Positions 45,504 through 57,605 of a stretch of 64,000 bases of DNA are shown here, piece after piece (position 1 is the stretch's first letter; each line of letters starts with the position of its first letter). This stretch comes from Sesamum alatum (Eukaryota > Streptophyta > Magnoliopsida > Lamiales > Pedaliaceae). The notes beneath the pieces were generated by a model. That model was not told the DNA's origin. It made no database searches and worked only from the letters and a program-made list of their open reading frames with translations. The translations under genes were made by a program, and so were the position numbers. Where the stretch lies: positions 23,169,395 to 23,233,394 of the forward strand of contig JACGWO010000004.1 of the NCBI GenBank assembly GCA_034509735.1, written 5' to 3'.

Positions 45504-46446
45504 TTCTTTGGATAAGTTGGCTGAGTTGTATGTTTCGAAAATTGTGAGATTACATGGAATTCCCACATCTATAGTCTCCGACAGAGATCCTCGGTTTACT
45601 TCTCATTTCTGGAGAAGCTTGCTAAGGGCATTAGGTACCAGATTGCACTTCAGTACAACATTTCATCCTCAAACAGATGGGCAATCAGAAAGGACCATTC
45701 AGACGTTAGAGGACATGATGAGAGCCTGCGTAATTGAGTTTAGAGGAAACTGGGATGATCATTTACCATTGATGGAATTCGCATATAATAACAGTTTTCA
45801 TTCTAGTATTGGTATGGCTCCGTATGAAACTTTGTATTGAAGAAAATGTTGAAGTCCACTTTGTTGGGATGTTGAGGGACTAAGGCAACTTGAAGGGCCT
45901 GAACTAGTCCAAGAAATGGTAGATAAGGTACAAATAGTTAAAAAGTGTCTAAAGGCAGCACAAGATCGTCAAAAGAGCTATGTAGATAAACATCGCAAAG
46001 AGATGGAATATGAGGCGGGCGAAAAGGTTTTTCTGAAAGTATCACCGTGGAGGGGAATCTTAAGATTCGGTAAGCTAGGAAAGTTAAGTCCGAGATATAT
46101 TGGGCCGTATGAAATTATCGAGTGAATCAGACCACTAGCTTATCGATTAGCATTACCAGTAGAGTTGTCTCAGATACATGATGTGTTCCATGTGTCCATG
46201 TTACGTCGATATCGATCTGATCCTAGTCATATCTTGCGTAAATCGGAGATAGAAATATCTGAGGGATTAACGTACGTAGAGGAACCGATAGAAATATCAG
46301 ATCGGAGTGTAAGGAAGTTGAGAAATAAAGAAATACCAGTGGTGAAGGTAAAGTGGAGTCATCACTCTCCCAGAGAAGCCACTTGGGAGGTTGAGGAGAG
46401 TATGAGAGAGAAGTATCCATATTTATTCTCTGAGCCGGTACGTTAA
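45504..46446 (+). pseudogene. gypsy integrase core, C-terminus and chromodomain
   Basis: VSDRDPRFTSHFWRSL carries the second Asp (45580-45582) and QTDGQSERTIQTLEDM the Glu (45688-45690), so D,D,E is complete at sequence level. A TGA stands at 45838-45840. VFLKVSPWRGILRFGKLGKL is the GPY/F-like region. After another stop at about 46123-46125, HDVFHVSMLRRY precedes a chromodomain: TYVEEPIEISDRSVRKLRNK, then VKVKWSHHSPREATWEVEES and YPYLF (46270-46430). Chromodomains of this type target insertion to chromatin. The stop TAA is at 46444-46446, 41 bp before the LTR. Confidence 0.9.
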
Positions 46447-46486
46447 TTAAATTTCGGGGACGAAATTTTTATTAGGAGGGGAGAAT

Positions 46487-47733
46487 TGTGACACCCACAA
46501 ATATTTATACATAATTATGGGGTTAATTGATAATTATTTAAGAAATTTAGTTAATTAGTAGATATATTATAGATTAAATTGTGATCATATTAAGACTTGA
46601 ACGGAGTGAATTTGAGCTTTATATAATATTTGGGAGCAAATTATATTAATTAAGAAATTAGAAAGGACGTAATGGATATTTTGAAAAAAGTTTATTAAAA
46701 TTTAAAAAAATAAATAAAGAAAAAAGGTGGAAAAAGATGGGTGCGTCCTTTACAAAACACACACACACACACACTATAATAAACACATACAACACATTAA
46801 TCACACACACACCCCTTTGGCGAACAGAAGGTAAGTAATTAATTTATTTTAATTAATTTTAATTTATATAATAATATTATTTAATAAGTGCATTTATTAA
46901 ATATAGTTTATACTATTCGATTTAGTGTTTAACCGGAGAATTTTATGAATTTGAGTATTTCTAAATTAGTGTTGGGTTAAATTAGAATCGAGGGAGTGAT
47001 GGAAATTGAATGTAATTATGATATGAATACCCCTTGATGTTGTTGAATCGCCTATGTAGCGAAATGAAATGAAAAGAACTATGATGCGATGTGAAAAGAT
47101 CTATGATGCGAAATGAAAAGAGCTATAATGAGAAATGAAAGAGCTTTGATGCGAAATGAGATTGATGAGCCTGTGTGGCATGCCAAGGGGATTCATGTAT
47201 ATGTGTATAATGCCTGGTGAGGTTGAGTTGGTGGAAAAAAATACAATATCACCTTTCTGGCAAGCCAACTAGGATAATACGGGGTTGATTGATTATCTAA
47301 TTATGAGATGATGACATGGAGTAAGGAAATGAAATGTGCTTGACCAAATTGATTATATATTATATACGTTTCTTATTTTGTCTTGTTGAAACTCTATTTG
47401 AGGTGCGTATATAGTTGGTGCCGATTAATCTACTTATTGAGTTGCAGGCTCAATCCTCTGCTAACATTTTTCAGGTGTAGATTTTGTTGTGCCTACTCAC
47501 GACAACTAGGTCCACATTTTGCATTCCAGTCAGGTCGGGCCAGTATGCAGTTTTCTCCTCACCGTAAATAGATATAGCCGTCTCATTTTGGATTAAAAGC
47601 GAGAATGACATGTGAACTAACCATAACGGGTTCCATTTTTGTCGTACTTGATATACGTATATATGATCTTGTGGATGAAATGATAAATATTCTTGTTGTG
47701 ACGATGAGACTATGTGTATATATATACTCAACA
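46487..47733 (+). repeat. 3' LTR of gypsy element (internally deleted)
   Basis: Starts TGTGACACCC. Compared with the 5' LTR, about 792 bp are deleted at gttgggttaaat/tagaatcgag (around 46978), and the promoter TATAAAA has become TACAAAA, with loss of about 20 bp beside it. Elsewhere divergence from the 5' LTR is roughly 3% by eye. It runs into minus-strand LINE sequence; the exact right edge is uncertain. Confidence 0.75.
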
Positions 47734-49135
47734 GAGACTAGATTATGTGCCTAATTATATAAATAATCAGGGTTTACATTAAGTGTGATATTTAGGGAAG
47801 ATATAGTCGTAGGGGTTGGACCATCCCAATTTGCACCATGAGCCACTTGGCAATACCATGTTCAAATACATTACAAAGTCGGAGAATTTTCCGAAAGTCC
47901 CAGTTCTTCCTAATTTGCCAGATTTTCTTGATTTCATTAACATCAATACGTGCACCATGATCAACTTCAGCTTCCTCACCTTTAATCCATTTGATGGCAG
48001 TGGCAGAATCTTACTCAAATGTGGAAAATTCAGCATTCGGTTCATTCATCCTCTCCACGGCAAGTCTAATTGCTTTAAGTTCAGCAAGAGTAGCATCATA
48101 TGTGAAGAGTTGGTGGGCTACCATTTCAGTAATGCTTCCATTCTGGTCTCGGATAACAAAAGCAGCAAAATAGAGATCATCTTTAAATGTGACATCAGAA
48201 TTAATTTTCAACCAGCCTGCAGGTGGTGGGTGCCAACGACAATTAGTTTCTGAATCCTCACATCTCGTTTTCAAGACATTGCAGTGGTCCGCTGCTTTTG
48301 TTGCAGTCAGTTTTGCCATACCAATTGACGTCTCCCGCTTTTTCCCATGGTACTCTCATTCTTGCTTTCCTAATGGCTTCAAGTGTGATAGTCCAAGATA
48401 TGATGAATTCATGTTGAGTCTTGTGATACTGGAACATGGGGCTGTCTTTGTTTGAGATATGCATGAACCACTCTCTAAGTGACAAGTGAGACCAACGAAA
48501 TAATCTCACTTGTCATTTAGAGAGTAATCAAATCTGCTCGGCAAACGGGCAATGCAAAAAGAGGTGTGTTGCGTCCTTGACCTGAAAATCACAAAAACAA
48601 ACAATTAGAGTCTTGAATTTGAAAAATGATTAGAAGTTTACCTCGTGTGGGTAAGACGTCAAACATCACTCTCAAAATAAAGAGGTTCAATCTGTTGTGG
48701 AGTTTAAGGCCCCAAATTCTTTATCCAATCGGTCCGTCATCCGCGTTCAAATTTTCAGCATTGTCTTTAGTCATGAGGTATGTTGTTTTGGTTGAGAATT
48801 TCCCTGACTTGGAGGGTGCCCAATACAGCCATTCGGGTTCCAAAGAATTTGGATTTTACGAACTTCACGAACCGTTTCTGGAGAGAACATTTGCTCAATT
48901 AAGTTGAGTTTCCACTGATTGCATTGATGATCAATAAGACCCGCCATCTGAGTTGGCCAATCAGGGTTTGGAACTGTCAATCCTTGCGGTGAGTAGCCCG
49001 GAATTGATGGGATCCACGGGTCCTCCCAAATTCGGAGCTTAGAGTGAGCTGAGATGGAAAAGCATGCTCCTTTTTTGATAATCTTCACGGATTTGATGAA
49101 ATCTTGCCAAATCCACGATGGATTATGTACCTGCA
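47734..49135 (-). pseudogene. LINE fragment: zf-RVT region and RNase H
   Basis: From right to left on the minus strand: NPSWIWQDFIKSVKIIKKG and LRIWEDPWIPSIPGY (before zf-RVT); the zf-RVT motif near 48545-48615 (a decayed CxxC, then QVKDATHLFLHCPFAEQI); and RNase H with PPPAGWLKINSDVTFKDD, the first Asp (about 48215), FVIRDQNGSITEMVAHQLF, TYDATLAELKAIRLAVERMN with the Glu, and the C-terminus HGIAKW at about 47850. It ends with a stop near 47800, and 3' UTR-like sequence runs to the gypsy LTR. At 49135 it is cut by the AT-rich array; the upstream RT is not in the window. Frame breaks are present near 48480-48510 and 48640-48770. Confidence 0.82.
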
Positions 49136-51976
49136 TCTATATTTAATAAAACAGAATCATTGAAACTATCCACTTAAGCGTCACGTTTGCGTAGATGTGG
49201 ATAGCGTCAATGAGCTCTAATCAATATTACATGTTTATATAATTATTTGTAAGTAAATAAAAACATCTTTATCCAATGTATATGTATTTATCTTATAGAT
49301 AACATTCAATAGTTTATCTACAAAAGAATAGTATTTTCTATAAAATAATTAAATAGAACTATATATAATATATTCTTTTAAATATAAAAATAAGTAAATA
49401 ATAATTATATTAAAAATTAAGTTAATAAGTATAAAATATGAAAGTATATTGAACATAAAAATGAATTTGGATTATTTTACTAACTATTTACCTAAAAAAA
49501 TGATTGTATCTTTTGGATAAACAAATAATGGTACACTTATCTAAATTTAAATATAAGATAAACGATATTAAGTTCCAAAATAACTAAGTAAGTATAAAAT
49601 AGAATCATTGAGACTACGCACCTAAACACCACGTTAATTGCGCAAATATGGATAGCCTCAATTAATTATATTCTACCAAATGAAATTTAATAACTTTTTA
49701 GATAAAAGAAAAACAAAAATTAGTATTTATCCAAAAGAATCTAATCAATATTATATGTTTATATAATTTTTTTAAGTAAATAAAAACATGTTTATCCATT
49801 ATATATGTATTTATGTTATAGATAATATTCAATAGTTTATCCTGAAAAGAATTGTATTTTCTAAAAAATAATTAAATAGAACTATATATAATATTATTTT
49901 AAATATAAAAATAAGTAAATAATTAATATATTAAAAATTAAATTAATTAGTAAGTGTAAAAATACCAAAGTCTATTGAATACAAAATTGAATTTAAATTA
50001 TTGTACTAACTATTTACCTAAAAAAAAGGAATGAATCTTTTGGATAAACAAATAATCGTACACTTATAAAAATTTAAATATAAAGTAAATGATAATTTTT
50101 CAAGTGGAAAAATAACCAAGTAAATAAAATTACAAACAATTCAAACTTTAAAATAAAATGAGTAATCTATATATAATAAAACAGAATCATTGAGATTATC
50201 CACCTAAGCGCCATGTGTTGCGCAGATTGGATAGCCTCAATGAGATCTATTCTGACAAATGGAATTTAACAACTTTTTAGATGAAAGAGAAAAAAATATT
50301 AGTATTTATCCAAAAGAATCTAATCAATATTATATGTTTATATAGTTTTTTTAAGTAAATAAAAACATCTTTATCCAATATATATATATTTATCTAATAG
50401 ATAACATTCAATAGTTTATGCACAAAAGAATTGTATTTTCTAAAAAATAATTAAATAGAACTGTATATAATATATTATTTTAGATATAAAAATAAGTAAA
50501 TAATTAATATATTATAAATTAAGTTAATAAGTATAAAAATATGAAAGTATATTGAACATAAAAATGAATTTGGATTATTTTACTAACTATCTACCTAAAA
50601 AAATGAGTGAATCTTTTGGATAAATAAATAATGATACACTTATCTAAATTTAAATATAAGATAAACGATATTAAGTTCCAAAATAACTAAGTATATAATA
50701 GAATCATTGAGACTATGCACCTAAACGCCACGCTTGCGTAGATGTGAATAGCCTCAATGAACTCTATTCTTCCAAATGGAATTTAACAACTTTTCAGATA
50801 GAAGAGAAAAAAATATTAGAATTTATCCAAAAGAATCTAATCAATATTATATGTTTATATTTTTTTAAGTAAATAAAAATATGTTTATTCAATATATATG
50901 TATTTATGTTATAGATAACATTCAATAGTTTATCCAGAAAATAATTGTATTTTCTAAAAAAAAATTAAATAGAACTATATATAATATTCTTTTAAATATA
51001 AAAATAAGTAAATAATTTATATATTAAAAATTAAATTAATTAGTAAGTATAAAAATACAAAAGTATATTGAATACAAAATTGAATTTAAATTATTGTACT
51101 AACTATTTACCTAAAAAAAAAGGAATGAATTTTTTGGATAAACAAATAATCGTACACTTATCAAAATTTAAATATAAAGTAAATGATAATTTTTCAAGTG
51201 GAAAAATAACTAATTAAATTAAATTACAAATAATTCAAACTTTAAAATAAAATAAGTAATTTATATATATAAAAATAGAATTATTGAGACTATCCACCTA
51301 AGCGCCACGTTTGCGCAGATGTGAATAGCCTCAATGAGCTCTATTCTGCCAAATGAAATTTAACAACTTTTTAGATAAAAGAGAAAAAAGTATTAGTATT
51401 TATCCAAAAGAATCTAATCAATATTATATGTTTATATAAATAATATGTTTATCCAATATATATGTATTTATCTTATAGATAAAATTCAATAGTTTATACA
51501 CAAAAGAATTGTATTTTGTAAAAACATAATTAAATAGAACTATATATAATATATAGTTTTAAATATAAAATTAAGAAAATAATTAATATATTAAAAATTA
51601 AGCTAATAAGTATAAAAATACGAAAGTATAGTGAACACAAAAAATGAATTTGGATTATTTTAAACTATTTACCTAAAAAAATGAGGGAATCTTTTGAAAA
51701 AACAAATTATGGTACACCTATCTAAAATTAAATATAAGATAAATGATAATTTTTTAAGTTCCAAAATAACTAAGTACGTATGAAACACAATCATTGAGAC
51801 TATCCACATAAGCGCCATGTTTGCACAGATGTGAATAGTCTCAATGAGCTCTATTCTGCCAAATGGAATTTAACAAATTTTTAGATAAAAGAGAAAAAAA
51901 TCTTAGTATTTATCCAAAAAAATCTAACCAATATTATATGTTTATATAAATAATATGTTTATCCAATATATATGTA
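49136..51976. repeat. tandem array of hairpin-headed A and B monomers, left part
   Basis: Monomers start with a ~58 bp hairpin (arms TCATTGAGACTATCCAC / GTGGATAGCCTCAATGA around aagcgccacgtttgcgcag). Hairpins: 49157-49214 (A1), 49615-49663 (B1), 50187-50244 (A2), 50704-50760 (B2), 51281-51338 (A3), 51791-51848 (A4). A bodies contain gaatttggattatttt and acctaaaaaaatga and end in aagttccaaaataactaag. B bodies contain gaatttaaattattgtac and acctaaaaaaaaggaatg and end in a stretch with cttta-aaataaaat. A is about 0.46-0.52 kb, B about 0.57 kb. The left border TCTATATTTAATAAAACAG after an A (49135) resembles a Helitron 5' end. Confidence 0.85.
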
Positions 51977-52824
51977 TTAGCGTACAACCCGTGCTATGCA
52001 CGGTTATATATATAATTTTTTTTTAAATATTAAACAATTTTTCTTATAATATATTGCTTAACATAGATATCTTTTTCATAAAATAAAAACTTTTTATTTT
52101 TAATAGGTAAAATATAGTAATTTTGAATTTTTAATCTTTTTTATATTTTCTTACACATACAATATATTTTACTAACCAAAATTTGTATTTTTATGAGGAT
52201 TATTTCAAATAACTATGATATTCTATTGAATATATAGATCACTATTTTTTTTTTACAAATATCCAACTCTAAGAAAAATATAAAAATAAAGAATTAGTTA
52301 TATGTATTTTTTGTTATAATTTATTTTCTATCAAAATCTATATTAAAGAAAGTAAATCTAAAATGCTCTTACATTGTAAAAAATAAAATAAAATATATAG
52401 CAAAAATAAAAAACTTACTTTTAATATGTTATAAGAAAGATAACTGCAAGAATAAGAACATTTCATCAATTAATTTGAATAAGAACAAAAAATAAGGATA
52501 AAGTTATCATGAAATGAGAAAATAAAATGGGTACATATAAAAATAAAATAGCTACATTCAATTAAATCATAAATGTAGCAACATTATCGTTGGTATGAAA
52601 GAAGAAAAAGACTTTCGTCGGTATAAGATAAGATTTTTTGGAATAGATTTTGTTAAAAGGAGCTCGAATTACACACACATGAAAATACATATATTTACAT
52701 GTAAAGGTCAAAAATTACAAAGCATATAATCATAGATTTAGGTTAATCATATTTAAATAGATAGAGAAGCAAATTATATGTAAATTAAATTCTGGTGATT
52801 CCTTCCATCTTGTAAAACATCATT

Positions 52825-52859
52825 TGAAGGAAAATAATAATAATAATAATAATAATAAC

Positions 52860-52894
<35 letters not shown>
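52825..52894. repeat. (AAT)n microsatellite
   Basis: About twenty ataat trinucleotide units with one aac interruption, inside H1. Confidence 0.95.
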
Positions 52895-52896
<2 letters not shown>

Positions 52897-53046
52897 TACA
52901 AAAGAACAAAAAATTAAAGTATAAAATAAAAATTTAATAGATGAAAATATAATATATAAAAAGAAACAGGTGTATAAAAAGATAAAAAGAGTAAATATTT
53001 AAATATATATAAAAATTAAATGCCAAATTAAATAGTGCATACAAAT

Positions 53047-53640
53047 AAAATATGTACCTATTAGCACTGAAGGAATTGATTCCTTTTTGTTGAAAAAAAA
53101 ATAAAGTAGAAAAGAAGTGTGAAAAAGAACAAAAAAGTTAAACTATAAAATAAAATTTTAATGGATGAAACTATAATATATAGATATATATATAAAGAGT
53201 GTATAAAAAATAAAAAGGTGTAAATATATTTTTAACAGAAAAAAAATGATATTTTGAGTAGAATTATACAAATAAATATTAAATGAAATATGTACCTATT
53301 AGCACTAAATGAATTTTTTCCTTTTTATTGAAAAACAATAACAAAACAGATAACAAATATGAAAAAGAACACAAAAAACAAAACCTATAAATAAAAAATT
53401 AGTTGATAAAACTACAATATATACAACAAAAATGATGTATTAAAAATAAAAGAGATAAACATTTAAACAGAAATAAAAACTAAATGATATTTTAAGTAGA
53501 AGTATACAAAATAAATTAAAATATAATGGATATAATTATAATATATACATAGAGTAAATAATTTTTAAAAATGAAATATGTACTTATTAACATCAAATAA
53601 ATTGATTTCTTTCTTGTAGAACAAAATCAAGCACTCACTA
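53047..53640. repeat. 240-287 bp tandem repeats inside H1
   Basis: The phrase aaatatgtacctattagcac opens units at about 53048 and 53287 and, diverged (tacttattaacatc), at 53574. Each is followed by tttcctttttgttg-like sequence, an A-rich part and a gatgaaactataatatata-like part. Confidence 0.7.
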
Positions 53641-55907
53641 TATAAATCTAAAAAATAAACACCAAAAGATAAGTAAGTACTCAAATTTAATAAGGATAAA
53701 ATAAGAAAAGGATAGAGATTGTTAATTTCTTAAGTATCATGAAAAATAATATATAAAAAATAAGATAATCATTATAATAGTAAACATCAGTTAGCTATAG
53801 CATATAAGTGTAAAGACAAAAAATATTGAAATTTAATGCACAAATATATGAGTAAGGGATAGAATTTATTAAGTACATAACTTCAAAAATTATGAAATAA
53901 AAAATAAATAAAATAAGATTGTGAAAAGTGTAAGACATCACTTCATACACAGAAAAGCAATGAAAAATTATATACAGAGTGTTAAGTTTGAAATAATTTA
54001 ATGAAGAATAAAAAATTGACAATATTGAACCTATCTAATAAATGAAGAGATGCAAAGTAGACTTTGTTCTATTTAAATACAAATATGATGGAGACCATTA
54101 TTTATAGGTAATCAAAATTTTTTGTTTGGATACACACGAATAATTTATCATTTAAGAATTTGATTTGGTTTGGATATTTTAAGTGTTAATAAATAAAAAT
54201 TAATCATAAAAATAGACTCGGTTAAGATAAATACATCTTGAACTAATATCAAATAAAACTTAATCTTAACATATAAAATTATTTAAGATAAATACAAATT
54301 AGATTAGTATTTTAACATTGGAGATAAATTCTCAGATAAATACAAATAAATATTTAATATATTTAAAATAGATGATAATTCAAATAAATAAGATTTTTTT
54401 CTTGTCAATTAAAAAAGTCAATTGTAATCTCGGAGATAAAATTTCAGATAAATACAAAATAAATATCTACTATATTTAAAATAGGTGATGCTTCTAACCG
54501 GTGTTTTATTGAAAATTTAAAAATTCAATTATAATATTGAAAATAAGATTTTAGGTAAATACAAAATAAATATTTAAGCCATTTAAAATAAATAATATTT
54601 CTAACCAATATGGTTTTCTTACAATTAAGAAAATCAATTACAATCCTAGAAATAAAATTTTGGATAAACACAAAGAATATATTTAATATAGATAATTGGA
54701 TAATATTTCTAACCAATGAAATTTTTTCTTAGTAATTAAAAAACTCAAAATTCTAAGAATTGAGAATTGAGTCAAAATTGGCTTAATTGTGGTCAAACTT
54801 CATTTTGCTATATATATGTATATAGACTAGCATGAACCCCGTGCTATGATGGAAACTTATAAGCTCTATATTTTCAGAAATTTTGAGTTATATAAAGTTG
54901 TGTCATATTTTAATGATTTTTTTAATATACGCAGTAGTTGTAGTACAAATTTAATATTGAATTCGTCACTAAATTTATAAATTGAATATTTTGAAAATAA
55001 TCAAAGCATTATCATATTTTTAGATTTTATGGAAATTGTAAAAAGTTTCAAATACAATATATATTTTCATATTCACTTAATATAGTTTTAGTAAAATAAA
55101 ATATTAATATTTAAATACATTATATAAAAGATATATATTATCATATCTATTCTATGATATAATTAACAAATCTCGACTAAAATAATACATTAAGAAGTAT
55201 TGAGTTTTTTTCAAGTAAATATGTTTAGATAATAAAGTATATAGGAAATGAAACGGCAAAACTAATGGCAAGATATAAAAGTAAAATGAAATTGAAAACT
55301 TCTAAGCACAAAACAATGAAATGAAAATGAATAAATAAATTCTCCCTTGTCATTAAATAACGATAGAGTTATCCAAATAAAAACTATGTCCTAATGAAAT
55401 TAAATTCAAGTTGAAGAGGAAAATCAATAAAAATATAAAAGCATAATTAAGATAATTTTAAAATTATGAATTAATATAATTCAATTACAATATAAATGTC
55501 TATATGTATATGTAGTGATAAGAAAATAAGAGATATATTGGAATGGAAAATCAATAGGAGTTATCATAAATATTGTTGAATACTAAAATGGGCGAAAAAA
55601 ATTGGTGGAGAAAATATCAGAAAAGTTCTTAGTCTATATTTATCATTCAATAAGAATTTTAAATAAATAAACGTAAAATTTAATAAATAAAATATTGTTG
55701 GATAATTTAAAAAACTGAAGAACTTTAGTACAAATAAAAACATACAAACTAATTTAAACAAAAAATTCAGGTCCAAATTTCCACACTGGAAACGAAGGCA
55801 ACAAATGCAAGATTTCAATTGATTTTTCTAATTGTAATTGCCAAAAAAAGTAGATATTTGTGAATCATTGTAAGATAAAATTATGTATTCAATAGTGATT
55901 AAGTAGA

Positions 55908-57588
55908 AGCGTTCTCTTGTTTGTTGAAGGAGGCCGAGAGTAGGGGAAAATTAAGAGGGGTGGCTGTTTGTGCTCATGCTCCACGGGTGTCCCATTTACT
56001 GTTCGCCGATGACACGTTGCTGTTTTATGAGGCCACGGGGGAACAGCTAGATGAGATACAACGTATTCTGATGGTGTACGAATGGGCATCCGGTCAAATG
56101 GTAAACTTCTCTAAGTCAAGTATGGTGATAAGCGGCAGGGTTAGTTAGGAGATTAAGCGTGGATTGGCGAGTAGATTGGGACTTCGTTTGGTGGAGGCTC
56201 ATGATCGTTACTGGGGCTTCCAGCGATGGCAGGGAGGTCAAAGAGCGCGCTATTCCATAACATTCGGGATCGATTCTTGGGCAAAATCCATGGCTGGAAC
56301 AGCAAGCTTCTTTCTCAAGCTGGTAAAGGGATATTGATTAAATCTGTTCTTCAATCCTTACCAACTTTTGTTATGTCCTGTTTTATGTTTCCTGTTGGTT
56401 TGTTGAGGGGTTTAGAGTCGGCTCCAGCAAATTTTTGGTGGCATGCTAGGGGGAACGGAGGGTGCATTGGGTGGCTTGGAAAAAAATGTGTCGGGGGAGG
56501 GAGAAAGGGGGTTTGGGTTTTAGGAGTTTGAGAGCATTTAATATTGGGTTATTGGCAAAGCAGGGGTAGAGGTTGGTGCAGTCCCCTACCTCACTATTGA
56601 GTCGAGTGCTCAAAGCTCGTTATTATCCAATTGTTCTTTTTGGGAAGCCCCGATTAGAGCTCGACCCTCCTTGACTTGGCGTAGTATGTTAGCCGCTCGT
56701 GGGGTGTTGGAAAAGGGTTGCTCGCTGCAGCTGGATAGGGATAATCCACACGTGCCCAAGTTGGTATGGAAGCTGAATAGGAATGGTCAGTTTTCATTAA
56801 AAAGTGCTTACAAGTTGGTGATGGAATTAGAGGAGCAAAGGGTTGCTTCTTCGTCTAGGTCATGGCCTGTTGAAGATGGGGACTTGAAAGCGTTTTGGAG
56901 TAAGTTGTGGTCTCTTCAAGTGCCACCGAGAGTGAAGGTGATGGCGTGGTGGTTCTGTTTTAACACTGTTCCTACTTTAGAAAACCTGTCAAGGAGGAAT
57001 GCGGGAATCGTCGTCGGGTGTGCTCGATGTGGGGCTGGTGTAGAATCATTGCTTCATATTTTGGCAGAGTGTGAATTTACAAGAGTGGTATGGGCACTGT
57101 CTAATATTCCATGCGTGCTCTTGCAAATTGGTCCGAAGGTGTGGTGACGTGGATAGTTCATCTCTCCGCTAACGTGAGTAAAGAAGAGTTTGAGTGGTTC
57201 TTGACAATTTGTTGGGCATTGTGGCATAGTCGGAATAAGGTGGTGATGGAAGGCATGTCGTCTAGTCCGCTTCGTGTTATTCAGGACGCTTTCTAGTATT
57301 TGAACCAGTTTAGGGAGGTTCGTGGAAAGATGAGATGCACTGTAAGCTGATACTGTCATGGACTATTGGTGCTGTGTTGTGGAGCAATGTGGCTGAGCCT
57401 GTGCTATGTTCTGTGGTCTGTGAGGTGCGTTCATTATTTCAGTTTCTGGTTTTTAGCTGTCTCTGTTTCTTTGAGTCTTATTCCCGTTTAGTTTGTTTCT
57501 GTTTTGTACTCTGTTTCTCTGTGGACTGGGTGTGTGCTTTGTTTTGCTTGGTTATATGAAAAATTCATCGCTTATTCCTCAAAAAAAA
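55908..57588 (+). mobile_element. 5'-truncated LINE inserted in H2
   Basis: Ends in a poly-A run (57579-57588) and is flanked by a 17 bp target duplication, AATAGTGATTAAGTAGA (55891-55907) and the same with one mismatch at 57589-57605. GC content is clearly higher than the surrounding H2. It carries the RT C-terminal part and zf-RVT but no RNase H before the poly-A. Typical target-primed insertion, and among the younger events here. Confidence 0.92.
55909..57296 (+). pseudogene. LINE RT C-terminal part and zf-RVT region
   Basis: Starts inside RT: VSHLLFADDTLLFYEATGE at about 55987-56043 holds the FADD catalytic box. It continues ASGQMVNFSKSSMVISG, after a stop YWGLPAM-like sequence, then NSKLLSQAGKGILIKSVLQS and PTFVMSCFMFP of the thumb. 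After further shifts near 56480-56670: MTWRSMLAARGVLEKGC, WKLNRNGQFSLKSAYKLV, PPRVKVMAWW and the zf-RVT motif CARCGAGVESLLHILAEC (about 57019-57072). The tail reads WFLTICWALWHSRNKVVMEG. At least three frame breaks mean no product can be made. The 3' UTR is T/G-rich. Confidence 0.88.
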
Positions 57589-57605
57589 AATAGTGATTAA
57601 ATAGA

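Larger units (their letters stand above)
39341..47733 (+). mobile_element. Ty3/gypsy chromovirus, Tekay/Del type, rearranged
   Basis: LTRs begin TGTGACACCC at 39341 and 46487, with the polypurine tract attaggaggggagaat before the 3' LTR. Between them are gag, protease, RT, RNase H, integrase and a C-terminal chromodomain in Ty3/gypsy order. The chromodomain sequence type fits the Tekay/Del lineage. Anomalies: no primer site, antisense LINE sequence between the 5' LTR and gag, a 792 bp deletion in the 3' LTR, different flanks on the two sides (copia B left, LINE right) and many frame breaks. The LTR right edges are uncertain (best guess caaca at 41392 and 47733). Confidence 0.85.
51977..54826 (-). 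mobile_element. Helitron-like element H1, non-autonomous
   Basis: On the minus strand it ends in CTAA (plus TTAG at 51977-51980), preceded by a small hairpin ccgtgc-tat-gcacgg (51989-52003). It begins TCTATATACATATATATAGC at 54826, both as in Helitrons, with flanking A on the left. The host monomer sequence stops at 51976 and resumes at 60299 without loss, so H1 and H2 together are a clean insertion. No Rep/helicase sequence; the content is AT-rich with internal tandem repeats. Helitron identity is inferred from ends and insertion site. Confidence 0.65.

Noticed and set aside
39341..46446. Endogenous plant pararetrovirus
   Set aside because: Presence of LTRs, an integrase core and a chromodomain, with no movement or virion-associated protein, points to a Ty3/gypsy chromovirus.
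48582..48642. Possible intron (gtaaac ... tgattttcag on the minus strand) in the LINE zf-RVT region
   Set aside because: The stretch translates in one frame as LLIIFQIQ and, with one shift, C-x-FC-DFQVKDATHLF, the expected zf-RVT exon sequence. It is coding DNA that resembles splice sites by chance.
49136..51976. CRISPR-like array (regularly spaced palindromic repeats)
   Set aside because: Units are ~0.5 kb and wholly repetitive with no unique spacers, in a plant transposon landscape.
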